Source: JACDAN01 sp963847235 (GTDB lineage: Bacteria > Actinomycetota > Thermoleophilia > Gaiellales > Gaiellaceae). From it: DNA of 64,000 nucleotides. The notes beneath the pieces were generated by a model. The model ran no database searches, was not told where the DNA came from, and saw only the letters and a program-made list of their open reading frames with translations. Where the stretch lies: positions 1 through 64,000 of the forward strand of contig CAWJYU010000003.1 of the NCBI GenBank assembly GCA_963847235.1, given 5' to 3'. A program made the position numbers and the translations under genes. Each line of letters opens with the position of its first letter. Position 1 is the first letter of the stretch. This document shows positions 42,107 through 51,512 of the stretch, one piece after another.

Positions 42107-43311
42107 CAGCGCAATGCTGCCGCGAGCACAGGATCCCGACCGCCGAACCAGTCCGCGGCCGTGATCTCGACCGGGACCTGCGGCATCGTCGCGACCCGCG
42201 TGTCGCTCGGGTCGCCGACGTACTCGATCGCCGTCCCGGAGTTCACGCCGAGCGAGGGAAGCGGGATCGGCACATGGTCGCCCCACTGGCTCGGCGCGCC
42301 GCCTGTCGGCTCTCCGAAGAAGCGAGCCCGGGTGCGGCGATCGACGTCGGCGGCGAAGTTGCCGGCGGCGGAGAACGTGCGGCGGCCGATCAGCACTGCG
42401 AGCCGGTTGGGGCGATTCACGCGGCGATGCCGCAGCGCCTGGACGAGCCCGTAGTACGTCGTGTTGTTGCCGCCGCCGTTCATGCGGAGGTCGACGACGA
42501 TCTTGCGGACGCGCTTCCGGGCGGCGAGCCGGACGAGCTTCTGCGGCACTCGTCCGGGGTCGGTTGTGTGGTTGTACGACACGTACAGGGCCCGCCCCCG
42601 GTCGATCACGGAGATTCCGTACGGGACGTGGCTCAGCCGGATGAAGAGCGGCGCGCGCCGCGACTGCTGCCACCAGCCGTCCAGGAGCGTCGACGCGTAC
42701 TCCGCGTTCGAGATCGCGGCAAAGGTTCGCTCCACGCGGCCTCCGCTGCGCAGCTCGAGCTCCCAGGTCGGCGCGATTCCGAGACCGTCCAGCACCTCCG
42801 CCGTGACGACGAAGTACGGCAGGTTGTCGAGCAGGCTCCACTCGTTGTCGCGTGGCACGAGCGGCCGGACGCGAGCCTCCACCTCCGCCATCGGCAGGCC
42901 GCCGATCGACACGACACGGGCGCCGACCAGGCCGGCCTCCACCGACCGGATCACGTGCATCCCCTCGGGGAAGCGCCACAGCCGCAGCGGGTAGGAGTGC
43001 AGGCCGCCGTAGTTCGACGGGATGAACGGGAAGAGGCCGCTGTGGCCGTCCCGCTCGCCGAGCATGTGCATGAGGCGCATGACCCCGACGATCGTCTGGC
43101 TCCTCGTCAGCCCGGGACTGCGAGCGGCGAGGTCGTCGGCTGCGCGGTGGAACTCCTCGCGCGAGACGGCGTGGTACGGGTTCGGGTGGCGCAGCTCCAG
43201 CTCCGCGACGAGGTTGCGAATGTCCGAGGAGGCATCGAGGCGTGCTGCAGACCCGCCCGGGACGAGCACGGCCGAGACGGCGACGATTGCGACGATAGTC
43301 CGGAGTGGCAT
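42106..43311 (-). CDS. secreted S41-family (C-terminal processing) peptidase
   Basis: The 401-residue protein starts at the ATG at 43311 with a signal peptide (TIVAIVAVSAVLVPGGSAA). It contains a tricorn/CtpA-like domain: GERDGHSGLFPF in the N-terminal cap, a PDZ-like region (GARVVSIGGLPMAEVEARV), RKIVVDLRMNGGGNNTTY, and VLIGRRTFSAAGNFAADV where the catalytic serine of S41 enzymes sits. It probably trims extracytoplasmic proteins. The ATG is embedded in an inverted repeat. Confidence 0.85.
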   Translation of the reverse strand: MPLRTIVAIVAVSAVLVPGGSAARLDASSDIRNLVAELELRHPNPYHAVSREEFHRAADDLAARSPGLTRSQTIVGVMRLMHMLGERDGHSGLFPFIPSNYGGLHSYPLRLWRFPEGMHVIRSVEAGLVGARVVSIGGLPMAEVEARVRPLVPRDNEWSLLDNLPYFVVTAEVLDGLGIAPTWELELRSGGRVERTFAAISNAEYASTLLDGWWQQSRRAPLFIRLSHVPYGISVIDRGRALYVSYNHTTDPGRVPQKLVRLAARKRVRKIVVDLRMNGGGNNTTYYGLVQALRHRRVNRPNRLAVLIGRRTFSAAGNFAADVDRRTRARFFGEPTGGAPSQWGDHVPIPLPSLGVNSGTAIEYVGDPSDTRVATMPQVPVEITAADWFGGRDPVLAAALR

Positions 43312-43328
43312 AGTCCCTACCGGACTAT
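43295..43328. promoter_or_regulatory. candidate PadR operator over the S41 protease start codon
   Basis: A perfect inverted repeat ATAGTCC (43310-43316), CTACC, GGACTAT (43322-43328) overlaps the protease ATG. A further direct ATAGTCC half-site lies at 43295-43301, 15 bp away. The AT-bearing arms stand out in this GC-rich region. PadR proteins commonly bind such dyads near their own operon, and the PadR gene is the second gene of this operon. Confidence 0.55.
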
Positions 43329-43357
43329 AACGCCGCGCAGGCGGAGAAGTTAGAAGC

Positions 43358-44319
43358 TCACTCCCACGTCCCGATCGGCCCGGCCTCGAGGTAGAGGCGG
43401 AGGCCGTACGGCACGCTCTCGGCGTCCTCCGGATCGCGCTCTCCGGGTGCGGCGGCCGAGACGTACCGGTGCCAGGCGAGCGCCCGCCCGAGCGTCCCGG
43501 TTCGATAGGCGAGGTCGGCCGCTGCGGCCGGCGCGCCAAACGGCTCGAGATAGGCGTCCCGGAGCCGAAGCAGCTGCTCGGAGCCCGGTTCGATCCCGTG
43601 CCGCCAGGCCAGCGCCCGAAGCGTGACCGTCAGCGTATGAAACGGGTGCGAGATGCAGCTGTCGCCCCAGTCGAGGATCCGGATGTGGCCGTCCCGCACG
43701 AAGACCTGCCCGTCGTGGAGGTCGTCGTGCTGGATCGTCGCCGGGATTGCCGAACGCCTCCAGCTCCTCGACGAGCGCGCGAAGCTCGGGCAGCCGCCGG
43801 CGCAGCTCGTCGCGCTGGTCGCGGCCGCAGCTCCTCGGACTCGCCGAGCATCAGCGCGTGATCGTCCTCGAGGAGCGCCTCGACCTTGTCGGGAAGTCCG
43901 GCAAGACGCTCGTCCGGGACGCCGAGCGCCAGCAGCTCGGCTGCTCTCGGCGCCACGGCGATCTGCAGCTCCGCGTACCGGGGGAGGATCGCCTCCCAGG
44001 CGCCGAGATCCGGCGGCTCGAGCTCGCGCAGCCGGGTGCCGCCGTCGCGCATCAGCATCCACGCCCTGCCCTCGTCGATCTCGACGAGCTCCGTCACGCG
44101 GTCGGGACAGGTCTCCGCGAGGATCTCCGTGAGCCGCGGCTCGAAGCCGTGTACGTCCAACCTCGTCGCCTTGAACCAGAGCGGGCCCTCGGCGGTCGGA
44201 ACCCTGAGCACGGTCGACCAGGGATAGACGTGCGGCTGCTCGATCGAGCCCGTGACATCGACGCGCTCTCGAATCCACGCCTCGGCCTCGGCGCGCCAAG
44301 AGGGGTCGAGCCAGCGCAT
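43358..44319 (-). CDS. aminoglycoside phosphotransferase-family kinase, frameshifted
   Basis: The N-terminal frame (RWLDPSWRAEAEAWIRERV, LWFKATR with the ATP lysine) runs to about 43829. A second frame then gives QRDELRRRLPELRALVEELEAFGNPG, and a third from about 43748 gives TIQHDDLHDGQVFV (catalytic loop) and IRILDWGDSCISHPF (metal site), ending at 43358. Two one-base errors would restore about 320 residues. This is an APH/choline-kinase fold; it could phosphorylate a small molecule, and a resistance function is not implied. Confidence 0.8.
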
Positions 44320-44337
44320 CGGTAGAGGATTCTGCCG

Positions 44338-45489
44338 ATGCGCATTCTGCCGTCACGGACGAGAGCGCTGATCGGCTTCGCCGCGTTGGGGGTCTGGTGG
44401 GGCGCGTTCGGTGCTGCGCTGCCTGCGATCCAGGGAAAGGCGGATGCCGGCGACGCCCAGCTCGGCCTCGGCTTGTTGCTCCTCGGCCTGGGCGCGCTCG
44501 TCTCGATGAGGGCGACCGGCGTGCTCATGGATCGAGCCGGCCCGGCGCTCACGCCCGTCGCAATCGGCCTGTTCGGCGTCACGGGACTGCTCCCAGCTCT
44601 CGCCGGCTCTCCCCACGAGCTCTACGTGTTTCTTCTGGTCGTCGGGGCCACGTCGGGCGCGATGGACGTTGCGATCAACGCCGACGCCGTCCACGAGGAA
44701 GTCGCGTCGGACCGTCCTTTGCTCAACCTGGCCCATGCAAGTTTCTCTGCGGCAGTCTTCTTCGCGAGCCTGCTGACCGGTCTGCTTCGGTCACTCGGCG
44801 CGGAGCCGTTCGCGGTCTTCGCGCTCGTGTCGGCGCTCGTCGTCACCGCAGCTGTGGCAACGAGGCCCGGCCCCGATCGTCCGTGGACGCCGGCGGCGGA
44901 GGGCGCGGCACCGCGGCTCATCCAACGCGTGCCGGGCTGGCTGATCGGACTCGGCCTGCTCGGCGCGATGGCCTTCTGGATCGAGAGCGCCTGGCAGAAC
45001 TGGGGAGCCGTCCATCTCGAGCGCGCGTTCGATGCCGGTGCGGGGACGAGCTCCCTCGCGCCGGCGCTGTTCGCGGGCGCGATGGCGGTCGGGCGGCTAA
45101 CGGTTCACCGACTCGCGCCGCCAGGCACCGAACGGACGGTGCTCGTGGCCGCCGCGGCCCTGACTGCGTCCGGATCGGCACTCGCTGCGTACGCCGGGTC
45201 GGCACCTGTTGCGCTGGTCGGGATCCTCGTAGCCGGGGCAGGGTGCGCGGTCTGCGCACCGACGATCATCAGCATCGCCGGACGGGCCGCAAAGCCGAGG
45301 GAGCGCGCGACCCTCGTCGGATCGCTGACCACCCTCATGTATCTCGGGTTCCTGGTCGGGCCTGCGGTGGTCGGAGGCCTCGCGCAGCTCACCAACCTGC
45401 GAGCGTCGCTCGGCTCGGTGGCTGTAGTCGCACTCCTCATGATGCTGCTGTTCACCGTCGTCCGGTTTCCGTCTCCCGCGCGGGGGTAG
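44338..45489 (+). CDS. major facilitator superfamily transporter
   Basis: The 383-residue protein has about twelve hydrophobic helices. Features include GVWWGAFGAALPAIQ in helix 1, the loop 2-3 motif MDRAGP, VGATSGAMDVAINADAV and CAPTIISIAGR. It resembles small YbjJ-like MFS carriers. The substrate is unknown. It is divergent from the phosphotransferase gene with 18 bp between starts. Confidence 0.85.
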   Translation: MRILPSRTRALIGFAALGVWWGAFGAALPAIQGKADAGDAQLGLGLLLLGLGALVSMRATGVLMDRAGPALTPVAIGLFGVTGLLPALAGSPHELYVFLLVVGATSGAMDVAINADAVHEEVASDRPLLNLAHASFSAAVFFASLLTGLLRSLGAEPFAVFALVSALVVTAAVATRPGPDRPWTPAAEGAAPRLIQRVPGWLIGLGLLGAMAFWIESAWQNWGAVHLERAFDAGAGTSSLAPALFAGAMAVGRLTVHRLAPPGTERTVLVAAAALTASGSALAAYAGSAPVALVGILVAGAGCAVCAPTIISIAGRAAKPRERATLVGSLTTLMYLGFLVGPAVVGGLAQLTNLRASLGSVAVVALLMMLLFTVVRFPSPARG

Positions 45490-45498
45490 GCACGACGC

Positions 45499-45912
45499 AT
45501 GGCCGGCAAGCGCGCCCTCGTCGTAACCACGGTCCCTGCGGACGAGTCGAGCCTCCGCGAGGCGCTTCCGGACGCCGACGAGATCCGCGTCGTCGCACCG
45601 GCGGCCGACGTGTCGTTCCTCCAGTGGCTGACGAACGATGAGGACGACGCTCGACGCCGTGCCGACGAAGCGGCGCAGCGCGTTGCCTCCGCCGCCGGCG
45701 ACGACACCAGGGTCGAGATCGACCGTACGAGCGAGAGCACCGATGCGGCGCAGGCGATTCGCGACGCGCTGCGGGACTTCGAGGCCGACGAGATCGTGGT
45801 CGTGACGCGTCCGGGCGACGACTCGACCTGGCTCGAGGACGAGACGGTCCAGGCGGCGCTCGACGCCCACGGGATCCCGGTTCGCCATCGGGAGCTCAGC
45901 CCGACCGGATAA
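45499..45912 (+). CDS. UspA-like hypothetical protein
   Basis: The 137-residue protein starts KRALVVTTVPADESSLREAL. The pattern VEIDRTSESTDAAQAIRDALRDFEADEIVVVTRPGDDSTWLEDETV fits a universal-stress-like Rossmann fold without the ATP-binding glycine motif. Acidic composition and lack of catalytic residues leave the role open. It lies 9 bp after the MFS gene. Confidence 0.65.
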   Translation: MAGKRALVVTTVPADESSLREALPDADEIRVVAPAADVSFLQWLTNDEDDARRRADEAAQRVASAAGDDTRVEIDRTSESTDAAQAIRDALRDFEADEIVVVTRPGDDSTWLEDETVQAALDAHGIPVRHRELSPTG

Positions 45913-45921
45913 GTTTTCCGC

Positions 45922-46809
45922 GTGCGGAAGGCGGTGCTTCTGCTGGTCCTCGGCGCGGGGCTCCTGCTCGCAGCCGGCTGTGGCGGCGACGACGACGACA
46001 ACGGCGACGCAGCAAGCGGGACCACCACCACGGCCGAGGCTTCGTGCGACAAGGAGTCGCTCGACCTCGTCAACGCCGGGCAGCTGACGATCGGCACCGA
46101 CAATCCGGCGTTCCCGCCCTGGTTCGAGGGGACGAAGGAGTTCGAGCCCTGGGATCCGACCACTGAGCCGACGAAGAAGGGCTACGAGCAGGAGACGGCG
46201 TACGCGATCGCCGAGAAGCTCGGGTTCACCGACGACGAGGTCAAGTGGACGGTCGTGCCGTTCAACCAGTCGTTCCGGCCAGGCCCGAAGTCGTTCGACT
46301 TCGACATCAACCAGATCTCGTACCTGCCTCCGCGCGCGCAGGCGGTCGACTTCAGCGACTCCTACTACGACGTCGAGCAGGCGATCGTGACGGTCGAGGG
46401 CAGCAAGATCGCGGACGCCGGCTCGATCGCGGACCTCGAGGACGCCAAGCTCGGCGCTCAGATCGGCACCACGAGCCTCGACGCGATCAACGACACCATC
46501 CAGCCGAGCAGCGAGCCGTCGGTCTACGACACGAACAACGACGCGGTCTCCGCGCTGAAGGCGAAGCAGGTCGATGGGATCGTCGTCGACTTCCCGACCG
46601 CGCTCTTCATGTCGGCGGTCCAGCTCGACAACGGCAAGGTCGTCGGGCGGCTCGCCGCGGACGGAAGCGAGTACTTCGGCGTCGTCCTCGAGAAGGACAG
46701 CAGCCTGACCGAGTGCGTCAACGAGGCGATCCAGAAGATCAAGGACGACGGCACACTCGACGAGCTCGAGCAGAAGTGGCTCGCCGGCAGCGCGCCGGTC
46801 CTCGAGTAG
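45922..46809 (+). CDS. amino-acid ABC transporter substrate-binding lipoprotein
   Basis: The GTG-started 295-residue protein has a lipoprotein signal ending LLLAAGCGGDDDD (lipobox Cys near 20). The family 3 binding fold follows: LTIGTDNPAFPPWFEG, GYEQETAYAIAEKLGF, DFDINQISYLPPRAQAVDFSDSYYD and GIVVDFPTALFM. It binds polar amino acids outside the membrane and delivers them to the next-door permease. The Asp-rich stretch after the lipobox is a surface linker. Confidence 0.92.
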   Translation: MRKAVLLLVLGAGLLLAAGCGGDDDDNGDAASGTTTTAEASCDKESLDLVNAGQLTIGTDNPAFPPWFEGTKEFEPWDPTTEPTKKGYEQETAYAIAEKLGFTDDEVKWTVVPFNQSFRPGPKSFDFDINQISYLPPRAQAVDFSDSYYDVEQAIVTVEGSKIADAGSIADLEDAKLGAQIGTTSLDAINDTIQPSSEPSVYDTNNDAVSALKAKQVDGIVVDFPTALFMSAVQLDNGKVVGRLAADGSEYFGVVLEKDSSLTECVNEAIQKIKDDGTLDELEQKWLAGSAPVLE

Positions 46810-47630
46810 CGGGCACAGGCTCCCGGGGCTCCCGCATCCTGGGCGGCGGCGGGGCCGGCCGCAGCACGCTGATCGCGGTCGTCAGCACGCTCGCGTTCTT
46901 CGGGCTGATCGTCCTGCTCGTCACGAGCGCTCCCGGCTGGCCGGCGGTGCGCGAGCAGTTCTTCGACTGGGACATCTTCAAGGAGTCGCTGCGCGAGATC
47001 GCGCCGAAGCTGCTCGTGAACATCAAGATCTTCCTGATCGCCGAGGTCTTCATCCTCGTCTTCGGCCTCGCGATCGCGATCCTGCGGAGCCTGCCGGGGC
47101 CGGTCTTCTTCCCGGTTCGGCTGCTGGCGGTCATCTACACGGACTTCTTCCGAGGCGTTCCGACGATCCTCGTCATCTATCTCTTCGGGTTCGGCGTCCC
47201 GGCGCTCGCGATCTCGGGCGTGCCGCGCTCCGAGTTCGTCTGGGGCATCGTTGCGCTCACGCTCGTCTACTCGGCGTACGTGTCCGAGGTGTACCGGGCC
47301 GGGATCGAGTCGGTGCATCCGAGCCAGGAGGCTGCCGCCCGCTCGCTCGGCCTTTCGAAGACGAAGGCGATGCGGTTCGTCGTCCTGCCGCAGGCGGTGC
47401 GTCGCGTCGTTCCCCCGCTGCTGAACGACTTCATCGGGCTCCAGAAGGACACGGCGCTGGTCGCGCTGATCGGGCCGGTCGAGGCGTTCCGACAGTCGCA
47501 GATCGAGGTCGCCGCGAACTTCGACTACACGCCGTACTTCGCGACCGCGCTGCTCTTCGTGGCGCTGACGATCCCGATGGCGCGCTTCACCGACTGGCTC
47601 GTCGCCCGTGAGCGGAGGCGGCGCCGGTGA
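46776..47630 (+). CDS. amino-acid ABC transporter permease
   Basis: Translation probably starts at the GTG at 46776, inside the end of the binding-protein gene, giving 284 residues. Helices and the HisM/GlnP family signature are clear: YTDFFRGVPTILVIYLFGFGVPAL and the EAA loop EAAARSLGLSKTKAMRFVVLPQAVRRVVPPLLNDFIGLQKDTAL. It forms the membrane channel as a homodimer. The last bases overlap the ATPase start (GTGA). Confidence 0.88.
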   Translation: MARRQRAGPRVAGTGSRGSRILGGGGAGRSTLIAVVSTLAFFGLIVLLVTSAPGWPAVREQFFDWDIFKESLREIAPKLLVNIKIFLIAEVFILVFGLAIAILRSLPGPVFFPVRLLAVIYTDFFRGVPTILVIYLFGFGVPALAISGVPRSEFVWGIVALTLVYSAYVSEVYRAGIESVHPSQEAAARSLGLSKTKAMRFVVLPQAVRRVVPPLLNDFIGLQKDTALVALIGPVEAFRQSQIEVAANFDYTPYFATALLFVALTIPMARFTDWLVARERRRRR

Positions 47631-48373
47631 GCGCCGTCGAGCTGCACGGCGTGCGCAAGTCATTCGGTGAGGTGGAGGTGCTCCACGGGATCGACCTCGA
47701 GGTCGAGGAGCACCAGGTCGTCTGCCTGATCGGCGCCTCCGGCTCGGGCAAGTCGACGCTGCTGCGCTGCGTCAACCTGCTCGAACCGATCGACGAGGGG
47801 CGGATCCTGGTCGGCGGCGAGGAAGTGACGGCGCCCGGCGTGGATGCCGATCGCGTACGCCGCGGCATCGGGATCGTCTTCCAGGCCTACAACCTCTTCC
47901 CGCACATGACGGTGCTACGGAACGTGACGCTGGCGCCTCGAGAAGTGCTCGGGAAGTCCAAGGCGGAGGCCGAGGCTGACGGCGCTCGAGCTGCTCGGCC
48001 GGTTCGGGCTCGGCCGAGCGGGCGAGGCGACTATCCGGACCGGCTGTCCGGCGGCCAGCAGCAGCGGGTCGCGATCGTGCGGGCGCTGGCGATGCGGCCG
48101 CAGCTCATGCTGCTGGACGAGGTGACGAGCGCGCTCGATCCAGAGCTCGTCGGCGAGGTGCTGAACGTGATCCGCGAGCTCGCGGCCGGCGGGATGACGA
48201 TGCTGATCGCCACGCACGAGATGGGCTTCGCACGCGAGATCGCGAACCGGGTCTGCTTCCTCGACGGTGGCGTGATCCTCGAGCAGGGCCCGCCGGAGCA
48301 GATCTTCTCCACGCCGCAAGAGCCACGGACCCGGCAGTTTCTCCAGCGGATCGTCGAGGCCGGCCGCCTCTAG
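47627..48373 (+). CDS. amino-acid ABC transporter ATP-binding protein, with a compensated internal frameshift
   Basis: The 248-residue ATPase (GTG start) has Walker A GASGSGKST, Q-loop FQAYNLFPHMT, signature LSGGQQQR, Walker B LMLLDEV and switch His in ATHEMGFA. Residues 117-134 are alien (Arg/Ala/Pro-rich). In another frame the same bases (47975-48028) read LTALELLGRFGLGRAGEA, the expected helical segment, so two opposite one-base errors flank that stretch while the frame stays open. It powers the adjacent polar amino-acid importer. Confidence 0.9.
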   Translation: MSAVELHGVRKSFGEVEVLHGIDLEVEEHQVVCLIGASGSGKSTLLRCVNLLEPIDEGRILVGGEEVTAPGVDADRVRRGIGIVFQAYNLFPHMTVLRNVTLAPREVLGKSKAEAEADGARAARPVRARPSGRGDYPDRLSGGQQQRVAIVRALAMRPQLMLLDEVTSALDPELVGEVLNVIRELAAGGMTMLIATHEMGFAREIANRVCFLDGGVILEQGPPEQIFSTPQEPRTRQFLQRIVEAGRL

Positions 48374-48401
48374 ACCTTGTCCCGGCGTCTACCGTGAGGC
48401 C

Positions 48402-49379
48402 ATGAGGGAGCTGTTCGCCAGGATCGCCGCGCGGCGCCGGCTGGTCGTCGTGCTCCAGGTCGTCTTCGTCGCCGCGCTGCTGGGCTTTCTCGTCTGGGCC
48501 GTTCAGGACACGTGGGCCGACGCGCTTCCCCGGTTGCGCGACGCGGATCCTGTCGACCTCGCGATCGCCTGCGTCGTCCTTGCCGCGTACTACCTGATGT
48601 TCGTGCTGGGATGGCAGTGGATCCTTCGCGCGCTCGGGATCCGCACGTCGTACGGCGTCGCACTCCAGTCCGAGATGGCGTCGATGCTCGCGAAGTACAT
48701 TCCCGGTGCGATCTGGACGCCGGCCGCCCGCGTCCTCTGGCTTCGGAAAGCGGGCGGCATCGACAAGACGTCGGTGGTCGTCGCTTCGATCCTGCTCGAG
48801 GCCGGGCTCTCGGCCGTGGCCGGCGTACTCGTGCTGGTCTGCGCGCTGCCGTTCGTTTCTGGCTGGGACGCACCGATCTGGCCGGTCGTCCTCTTCGGAA
48901 TCGGGGTCGCGGGGCTCTTGCACCCGCGGGTCTTCCGGGCCGTTGCCGGGGTCGCGTTCCGGCCGTTCGGCGCCGGCCCGCCGCCGACCCTGCCCTGGCG
49001 GACGATGCTCGGGCTCCTGGTCTTCTACTCGGCCAGCTGGGTCGTCGGAGGAGTCGCCGTGCTCTTCCTGATCCGGGCGGTCGGTGGAGACGCCGGGCTG
49101 GAGGATGCGCCGTACCTCGGCGGCACCGCCGCCGTCGGTGCGATCGTGGCGGTGCTCTCCGTGCTCGCGCCGTCGGGGCTCGGTGTACGGGAGGCCTCGA
49201 TGTACGGGCTGATGCTCGCCGTCGCCTCGGCGCCCGTGGCGCTCGGCGCGACGGTGCTCAACCGGCTTGCGATTACGTTGGTCGAGGCCGTGCTGCTCGG
49301 GGTGGGATACCTGGTGTGGAGAAGCACCCGAGACACTCCCGGCGGTCAGCTAGCGCGCAGCAGCTCTTCCTCGACCTGA
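48402..49379 (+). CDS. lysylphosphatidylglycerol synthase transmembrane (flippase-like) family protein
   Basis: The 325-residue membrane protein has about eight helices and the family motif of the LPG_synthase_TM group: SEMASMLAKYIPGAIWTPAARVLWLRKAG, a long middle region, LSVLAPSGLGVREASMYGLM and a C-terminal NRLAITLVEAVL. It lacks the cytosolic aminoacyltransferase domain of MprF and may flip a lipid or glycolipid. Its end overlaps the opposing TPR gene. Confidence 0.83.
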   Translation: MRELFARIAARRRLVVVLQVVFVAALLGFLVWAVQDTWADALPRLRDADPVDLAIACVVLAAYYLMFVLGWQWILRALGIRTSYGVALQSEMASMLAKYIPGAIWTPAARVLWLRKAGGIDKTSVVVASILLEAGLSAVAGVLVLVCALPFVSGWDAPIWPVVLFGIGVAGLLHPRVFRAVAGVAFRPFGAGPPPTLPWRTMLGLLVFYSASWVVGGVAVLFLIRAVGGDAGLEDAPYLGGTAAVGAIVAVLSVLAPSGLGVREASMYGLMLAVASAPVALGATVLNRLAITLVEAVLLGVGYLVWRSTRDTPGGQLARSSSSST

Positions 49380-50170
49380 CGGTACGCCGGCGACTCGGGC
49401 GGGAGCTTGCCGAGGGCCTCGTGGAGCAGGTTGGCGGCCTCCTCGTCGTGGCCCTGGCGGCGGTGGACGAGCCCGAGGTTGGCGATGACGCGCGCCTCGT
49501 ACTCCGCGTCGCCCAGGTCGCGCAGGACGTCCCGCGCTTCCTCGAGATGCTGAAGGGCGGCGTCCTCGGCGCCGCCGTGGGCGAGCGCGAGGCCGAGGTT
49601 GTTGAGCGTCAGCGCCTCGGCGTGGGGGTCTCCCAGGTCGCGGACGATCGCGAGGGCGGCCCGATGGCGTTCGGCCGCCTGCTCGGGCTCGCCGTCCCGC
49701 CGGAGCTGCGCGCCGACCGCGTTGAGCTGCTGCGCCCGCTCGCTCGGGTCGATCGAGTGGAGCCTCAGGAGCTTCAGCCGGTACATGGTCTTGACGTAGC
49801 CCTCGAACGCCCGGGTCGCGAGATCTTCGGTCCGGCGTGGCGTCCCAGCGGCAGCCGTCCTCGCCCGCGCACGCAGCTTCCGGGCGTGCTCGCGAGTGTG
49901 GAGCTGCGGAGCCCGCGGCCTCGGCGCCCGCTCGCGCGCCACCTGGAGCGTCGACGCGGTCCGTTGGGTCGCTGTGCGCACGCCCTTGCGCAGCTCGAGC
50001 CGGCGAAGCTGGCCAATCCCGATCACCGCGAGGGTCGCCACCAGCAGGAGCGCGGAGGCCGCGACCACGACGACGACGAGGCCGAGCGCCGTCAGCAGGC
50101 CGCCGAGCAGCAGCCACATCCCGCCGAGCGCCAGGAGGCGTCGCCGAGAGCGTGTATGACCTTCCGTCAC
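49346..50170 (-). CDS. membrane-anchored tetratricopeptide-repeat protein
   Basis: The 274-residue protein has two N-terminal helices in about 12-52. A basic linker follows, and then about four TPR units (DPSERAQQLNAVGAQLRRDGEPEQAAERHRAAL, LNNLGLALAHGGAEDAALQHLEEA, VIANLGLVHRRQGHDEEAANLLHEAL). It is a protein-protein interaction scaffold on the membrane, partner unknown. The 170-bp gap after its start toward lacI contains the operator at 50324. Confidence 0.8.
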   Translation of the reverse strand: MTEGHTRSRRRLLALGGMWLLLGGLLTALGLVVVVVAASALLLVATLAVIGIGQLRRLELRKGVRTATQRTASTLQVARERAPRPRAPQLHTREHARKLRARARTAAAGTPRRTEDLATRAFEGYVKTMYRLKLLRLHSIDPSERAQQLNAVGAQLRRDGEPEQAAERHRAALAIVRDLGDPHAEALTLNNLGLALAHGGAEDAALQHLEEARDVLRDLGDAEYEARVIANLGLVHRRQGHDEEAANLLHEALGKLPPESPAYRQVEEELLRAS

Positions 50171-50323
50171 CGTAGCGCTCGCCTAGGGATGCGATCCTCC
50201 TCCGGAACTGCCGCCTTCGCCGCGCCGACGGCTCTTCCTTCGCTCCGCTCGGTGCGACGACCGCGGGCGAGACACTAACGGGTCACGCGCGCTCGCCCGC
50301 AGAACGCGCTTCGGCTAGTGCGC

Positions 50324-50346
50324 TGAACCGGTCAAGTCACTATGAT
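50324..50346 (+). promoter_or_regulatory. lacI promoter -10 with candidate operator
   Basis: TATGAT at 50341-50346 is a good -10 hexamer. Directly upstream, TGAACCGGTCAAG (50324-50336) is a pseudo-dyad around a central CG, as expected for a LacI-family operator, and occupies the -35/-10 spacer. The -35 is poor. Related sites lie at 51520, 53531 and 60691. Confidence 0.5.
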
Positions 50347-50407
50347 TCGAGCCGGCCGGCGCGGCGCCGGTCTGCACACCGTCGGCCACCTGGAAAGGAG
50401 CCCCCTT

Positions 50408-51485
50408 TTGGCCGAGCCCGCTGAGCGCGCTCGCCGAGTGACGATCAGTGACATCGCGGAGCGAGCCGGAGTCTCGAAGGGCGCCGTCTCGTATGCGCTG
50501 AACGGGCGCCCGGGAGTCTCCGACGGCACCAGGGAGCGAATCCTCGAGATCGCCCGCGAGCTCGGCTGGTATCCCAACCGTGCCGCGCGTGCGCTCTCCG
50601 TCGAGCGCGCCGACGCCTGCGGCCTCGTGCTCGCCCGGCCCGCGAAGACGCTGGCGCTCGAGCCGTTCTTCATGGAGTTCATCGCCGGCGTCGAGTCCGA
50701 GCTTTCGGCAAGGTCGATCGCCCTTTCGATTCAGCTCGTGCAGTCCGTGGACGACGAGATCGAGGTGTACCGGCGGTGGTGGGGCGAGCGCCGCGTGGAC
50801 GGCGTCCTCATGGTCGACCTGCGGAAAGACGACCCGCGCGTTCGGGAGCTCGTTCGCCTCGGCTTGCCCGCCGTCGTCATCGGCGGACCGGTGGAAAATG
50901 GCGCTCTACCTGCGGTTTGGCACGACGAAGCCGGTGTCGTCATCGAGGCGGTTCGCTACGTCGCGGCACTGGGCCACACGCGAATCGCGCGCGTCGCCGG
51001 CGTCGACGAGTTCGTCCACACGGCGCAGCGGACGGCGGGATTTCTCAGCGTCACGGAGGAGCTCGGGCTCGAGGCCGAGGTGATCTCGACGGACTACTCC
51101 GCCGAGAGCGGCGCCCGCGCGACGCGCAAGCTCCTCTCGGAGCCACAGCCTCCGAGCGTGATCATCTACGACAGCGACCTCCTGGCCGTCACCGGCCTCG
51201 GAGTCGCGTTGCAGATGGGCTTCGCGGTCCCGGACGATGTGTCGATCGTCGGCTGGGACGACTCGCTGATCAGCCAGGTGGTGCATCCGCCGCTGACTGC
51301 GATCACCCGCGACATCGTCTCTTACGGCGTCACCGCCATCCGTCACCTCCTCGAGGTCATCGAGGGCCGGACGACGGACGACAAGGAGACGACAGCGCGG
51401 CGAGCTAACGCCGCGCGGAAGCACCGGCCCTGCTCGTCTGGCGAACGGCCTCGGCGGCGTCCGGGGACGCGCAGCTCGGGCCTGA
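50408..51485 (+). CDS. LacI-family transcriptional regulator (end restored after a frameshift)
   Basis: A TTG at 50408, seven bases after a strong AAAGGAG, begins AEPAERARRVTISDIAERAGVSKGAVSYALNGRPG, the helix-turn-helix. The ATG at 50342 lies inside the promoter. The ligand domain includes GLVLARP, IGGPVENGALPAV and VSIVGWDDSLISQVVHPPLTAI. Near 51395 the open frame becomes unusual and runs to 51535. A neighbouring frame instead gives LTPRGSTGPA, the canonical LacI ending, and stops at 51485. It probably represses the glycosidase/importer locus downstream in the absence of a sugar. Confidence 0.88.
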
Positions 51486-51512
51486 GCAGCACGTCGCTTT
51501 GTTACCAGCTGG

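Noticed and set aside
43358..44319. Phosphotransferase as an antibiotic-resistance gene
   Set aside because: Only general APH-fold motifs are visible. The family includes many small-molecule kinases and nothing nearby indicates resistance.
50342..50344. ATG at 50342 as the lacI start
   Set aside because: It falls within the -10 box. The TTG at 50408 has an excellent Shine-Dalgarno and begins just ahead of the helix-turn-helix.
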